Source: CAYGZC01 sp964354225 (GTDB taxonomy: Bacteria > Bacteroidota > Ignavibacteria > UBA10030 > SZUA-254). Taken from it: a stretch of 8,995 nucleotides of DNA. A program made the translations under genes and the position numbers. The stretch is taken from the NCBI GenBank assembly GCA_964354225.1, contig CAYGZC010000291.1, positions 1 through 8,995 of the forward strand, written 5' to 3'. Each line of letters starts with the position of its first letter. The stretch's first letter is position 1. Of the stretch, positions 7,209-8,995 are shown piece by piece. Under the pieces are notes generated by a model. That model was not told where the DNA came from and made no database searches. It worked only from the letters and a program-made list of their open reading frames with translations.

Positions 7209-8273
7209 TCACTTCTTCCTAATCTGTTTCATAGCTGTCTTAATCATTCGCCCGAACTGTCTGTCCTTCTTGCGTCTCTCGACGTAGGACATTTGATGAA
7301 ACTTGGACTCCTTCATTAATTTCATGTAGTGCTCATACCTCTCCTCACTTAGGTTTCCGCTTTGAACTGCCATCAAGATCGCGCAACCGACTTCCACTGA
7401 GTGAGTGCAATCGTTGAACCGACAATCCTGAGAGAGTTCGTGAATATCAGAGAAGCTATCATCTATACTCGTACCGACAGCAATCATGCCCAGTTCTCTC
7501 ATTCCTGGCGTATCGACAAGAAGTGCTCCATTGTCAAGAACTACCAGTTGCCGACGCGCTGTGGTGTGCCTTCCTCTGCTGTCCTTATCACGCACAGGAT
7601 TAGTCTCAAATACTTCACTACCCAAAAGATGATTTAGGAGTGTAGTTTTGCCTACACCTGATGAGCCAAGCAAGCAATACGTTTTTCCCCTTTCCAACAC
7701 CTGTTGCACTGTTTCCAAACCGATAGCAGTCTTGTTGCTAAATGCGATGACTCTTGCATCGATGCGAGCTTGCCTGATTTCTGAAATTCTTTTCTCTAAG
7801 TCCTTAGTACTTATAAGATCACTTTTACTGAGGAGGATTATCGGCTCTACATGACCTTCTTGCGCCATGATAAGGTATCGTTCCATTCGACGAAGATTGA
7901 AATTGAAATCGCACGACTGGATAATGAAAGCGATATCGATATTCGACGCGATCATCTGGTAGTCGACTGTATTGCCGGCGGATTTCCTGCGCAAAAAGGT
8001 TTTCCTTGGAAACAGATCATGAATTATTGCAAGTGTACCATCGTTGTAGTATTGAACGAACACCCAATCACCCACACAAGGTATATCTTGACTTGAGTCG
8101 GTAAAGAAGAGAAGCTTGCCTGTTGGCTCGGCTTGAATTTCATTCTCCTCATTCCTAACAAGGTATCGCTCCCGGTCAACTCTGGTTATCCGTGCGACAC
8201 CGCAATCCGCTCTCTGCGATTCCTCTCGCTTCTTTTGAAACCAACTATCAAATCCGAGGTCTACTAATTCCAT
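7209..8273 (-). CDS. rsgA: Ribosome small-subunit-dependent GTPase RsgA
   Basis: RsgA is a cytoplasmic circularly permuted GTPase that helps late maturation of the 30S ribosomal subunit. In this 354-residue protein an N-terminal OB-fold-like beta region (about 22-90) precedes the GTPase. The permuted motif order is visible: G4 as LSKSD (148-152), then the P-loop GSSGVGKTT (203-211), then G3 as DTPGMRE (254-260). The C-terminal zinc site is complete, with Cys284-x4-Cys289-x-His291-x5-Cys297. The basic tail ends in KQIRKK. The LGF...F opening matches the longer RsgA form of about 350 residues found in many bacteria. It lies 42 bases downstream of the secreted-protein gene on the same strand, so the two probably share a transcript. 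The ribosome site before ATG 8273 is weak, so the start is supported mainly by family length. Confidence 0.95.
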   Translation of the reverse strand: MELVDLGFDSWFQKKREESQRADCGVARITRVDRERYLVRNEENEIQAEPTGKLLFFTDSSQDIPCVGDWVFVQYYNDGTLAIIHDLFPRKTFLRRKSAGNTVDYQMIASNIDIAFIIQSCDFNFNLRRMERYLIMAQEGHVEPIILLSKSDLISTKDLEKRISEIRQARIDARVIAFSNKTAIGLETVQQVLERGKTYCLLGSSGVGKTTLLNHLLGSEVFETNPVRDKDSRGRHTTARRQLVVLDNGALLVDTPGMRELGMIAVGTSIDDSFSDIHELSQDCRFNDCTHSVEVGCAILMAVQSGNLSEERYEHYMKLMKESKFHQMSYVERRKKDRQFGRMIKTAMKQIRKK

Positions 8274-8315
8274 CTGCTAATGCCAGTATAAAATATTGCA
8301 GTAATATACAAAAAA

Positions 8316-8831
8316 CTATTTCCTCGTCAGTTTCACCCGTGCGAAGGGTTGAAGTTTTCCCTTCTCTTCGTTATCCATCAGCCATTGCCAGATATCGGTA
8401 CCTTTGGTGTACGCGAATGTTGTGTGGAAGATGCTGCCGTCGCTACCTTTGAATACGAATGGCAGCTTATCACCACTACGTTTTGCATGACCGATTGCCT
8501 GACCTGTGAGACCACCGCCGCCTGTTACGTCGAGCCAAAGACAAGCGTACCTGCTCGACGGTTGGTCCCAGCCGATGTAAACGATCGCTTCATACTCCGC
8601 CTCACCGTTAGCGTTCGTTTCGCGAGAAATTTCGTGAAGCTGCAGGTACTGATGACCCAGCACCCATTCTGTGATAACATCGTGTGTTGTCTCTTTTCCG
8701 GCTATGTCACCCTGAAGAACCCACTTTCCTATCATATGTTCGAGCAAGGAATCCTGAAATGTCGTTTGCTGTGCCGATATGGGTAACGAAACCAGTATAA
8801 CTAATAAGCTGATTTTAATTACTGTGTTCAT
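8316..8831 (-). CDS. Secreted DUF1579-like (lipocalin-type beta-barrel) protein
   Basis: This 171-residue protein starts with a signal peptide (about 1-20, hydrophobic core 7-18, cleavage ISA|QQ). The mature part is beta-rich, with an early IGKW motif (34-37), TEWVLGHQYL (54-63) and YIGWD (85-89). This layout resembles DUF1579 and related lipocalin-like proteins, whose ligand and function are mostly unknown. The assignment is by motif memory only. There is no lipobox Cys, so it should be free in the periplasm or exported. AGGA at 8845-8842 sits 10 bases before the ATG. The start codon overlaps the stop of the upstream gene (TAATG), indicating translational coupling. The C-terminal PFARVKLTRK is duplicated as a fossil beyond rsgA. 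Confidence 0.75.
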   Translation of the reverse strand: MNTVIKISLLVILVSLPISAQQTTFQDSLLEHMIGKWVLQGDIAGKETTHDVITEWVLGHQYLQLHEISRETNANGEAEYEAIVYIGWDQPSSRYACLWLDVTGGGGLTGQAIGHAKRSGDKLPFVFKGSDGSIFHTTFAYTKGTDIWQWLMDNEEKGKLQPFARVKLTRK

Positions 8832-8995
8832 TAGAATAATGTCCTTTTTTTGTAAGCTTGATAATTAAGAAATCTTTTTTCTAACTCGATCTCTTCTAAG
8901 TATCGCCAAAATAAAATATTTGCAATAAATAAAAACGAAAGTATAAATGAAAATATCGATCCCATATAAATAGGAAATCCAATCGACCAAAGTAT
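8831..8995 (-). CDS. C-terminal part of an isoprenylcysteine/phospholipid methyltransferase-like membrane protein (5' end beyond right edge)
   Basis: A minus-strand frame enters from the right edge and ends at TAA 8833-8831, giving 54 residues. Only the C-terminus is visible: a hydrophobic helix (about visible residues 12-32) followed by RYLEEIELEKRF and NYQAYKKRTLF. A last membrane helix followed by an E-E-x-x-L-x-x-R-F, Y-x-x-Y-K-x-R-T tail is typical of small ICMT/PEMT-type methyltransferases that use S-adenosylmethionine at the membrane. The catalytic region is off the edge, so the assignment rests on this tail. The stop overlaps the next start by one base (TAATG), making it the upstream member of an operon with the secreted DUF1579-like protein and rsgA. 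Confidence 0.6.
   Translation of the reverse strand: MLWSIGFPIYMGSIFSFILSFLFIANILFWRYLEEIELEKRFLNYQAYKKRTLF

Noticed and set aside
8349..8786. A 145-codon plus-strand frame opposite the DUF1579-like gene.
   Set aside because: The minus strand has a signal peptide, a coupled start and a family-like pattern. The plus frame has no recognisable features and is a shadow.

Overview
The window looks like a chromosomal stretch from an AT-leaning bacterium of the Bacteroidota/Chlorobi/Ignavibacteria assemblage. This is inferred from protein style. The eukaryotic-type kinase fused to TPRs opens with a start motif common in that group. The large secreted protein has Cna-B/SdrD_B-like domains and an aromatic 'WNMISLPL...GEGYWLKF'-type C-terminal region. 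One candidate promoter fits the Bacteroidota TTG / TAnnTTTG form. No tRNA, rRNA, CRISPR array or intact transposase gene was seen.

Left third (1-2819, minus): a long reading frame, open through the left edge, encodes a secreted multidomain protein. It has a signal peptide, an unassigned N-terminal region, three tandem ~100-residue SdrD_B-like beta-sandwich repeats with Asp/Asn loops, a WSDPSNW motif, and a beta-rich C-terminal part. Because the frame has no stop inside the window it is easily missed. A 687-base AT-rich divergent intergenic region follows (2820-3506), with one good candidate promoter facing right.

Centre (3507-6241, plus): the first 20 codons of one Ser/Thr kinase gene survive as a fossil. 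They run into a two-hairpin element and are followed at once by an intact 858-residue kinase, membrane and TPR protein. The fossil frame ends on an ATGA overlap with the intact kinase start, and the kinase's Shine-Dalgarno sequence overlaps the second hairpin.

Right (6351-8995, all minus): a small four-helix membrane protein converges on the kinase. Upstream of it lies a 131-base palindrome-rich non-coding element. Further right is a compact operon read leftward: the tail of an isoprenylcysteine/phospholipid methyltransferase-like membrane protein cut by the right edge, a secreted DUF1579-like protein joined to it by a TAATG overlap, then the ribosome-assembly GTPase rsgA. Just past rsgA is a 13-codon tail of a second DUF1579-like gene. 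It differs from the intact copy only at synonymous third positions.

The two most unusual things are the two gene fossils, one a kinase head and one a secreted-protein tail. Each is close to its intact relative and to a palindromic repeat element, which suggests local duplication and deletion around such repeats.
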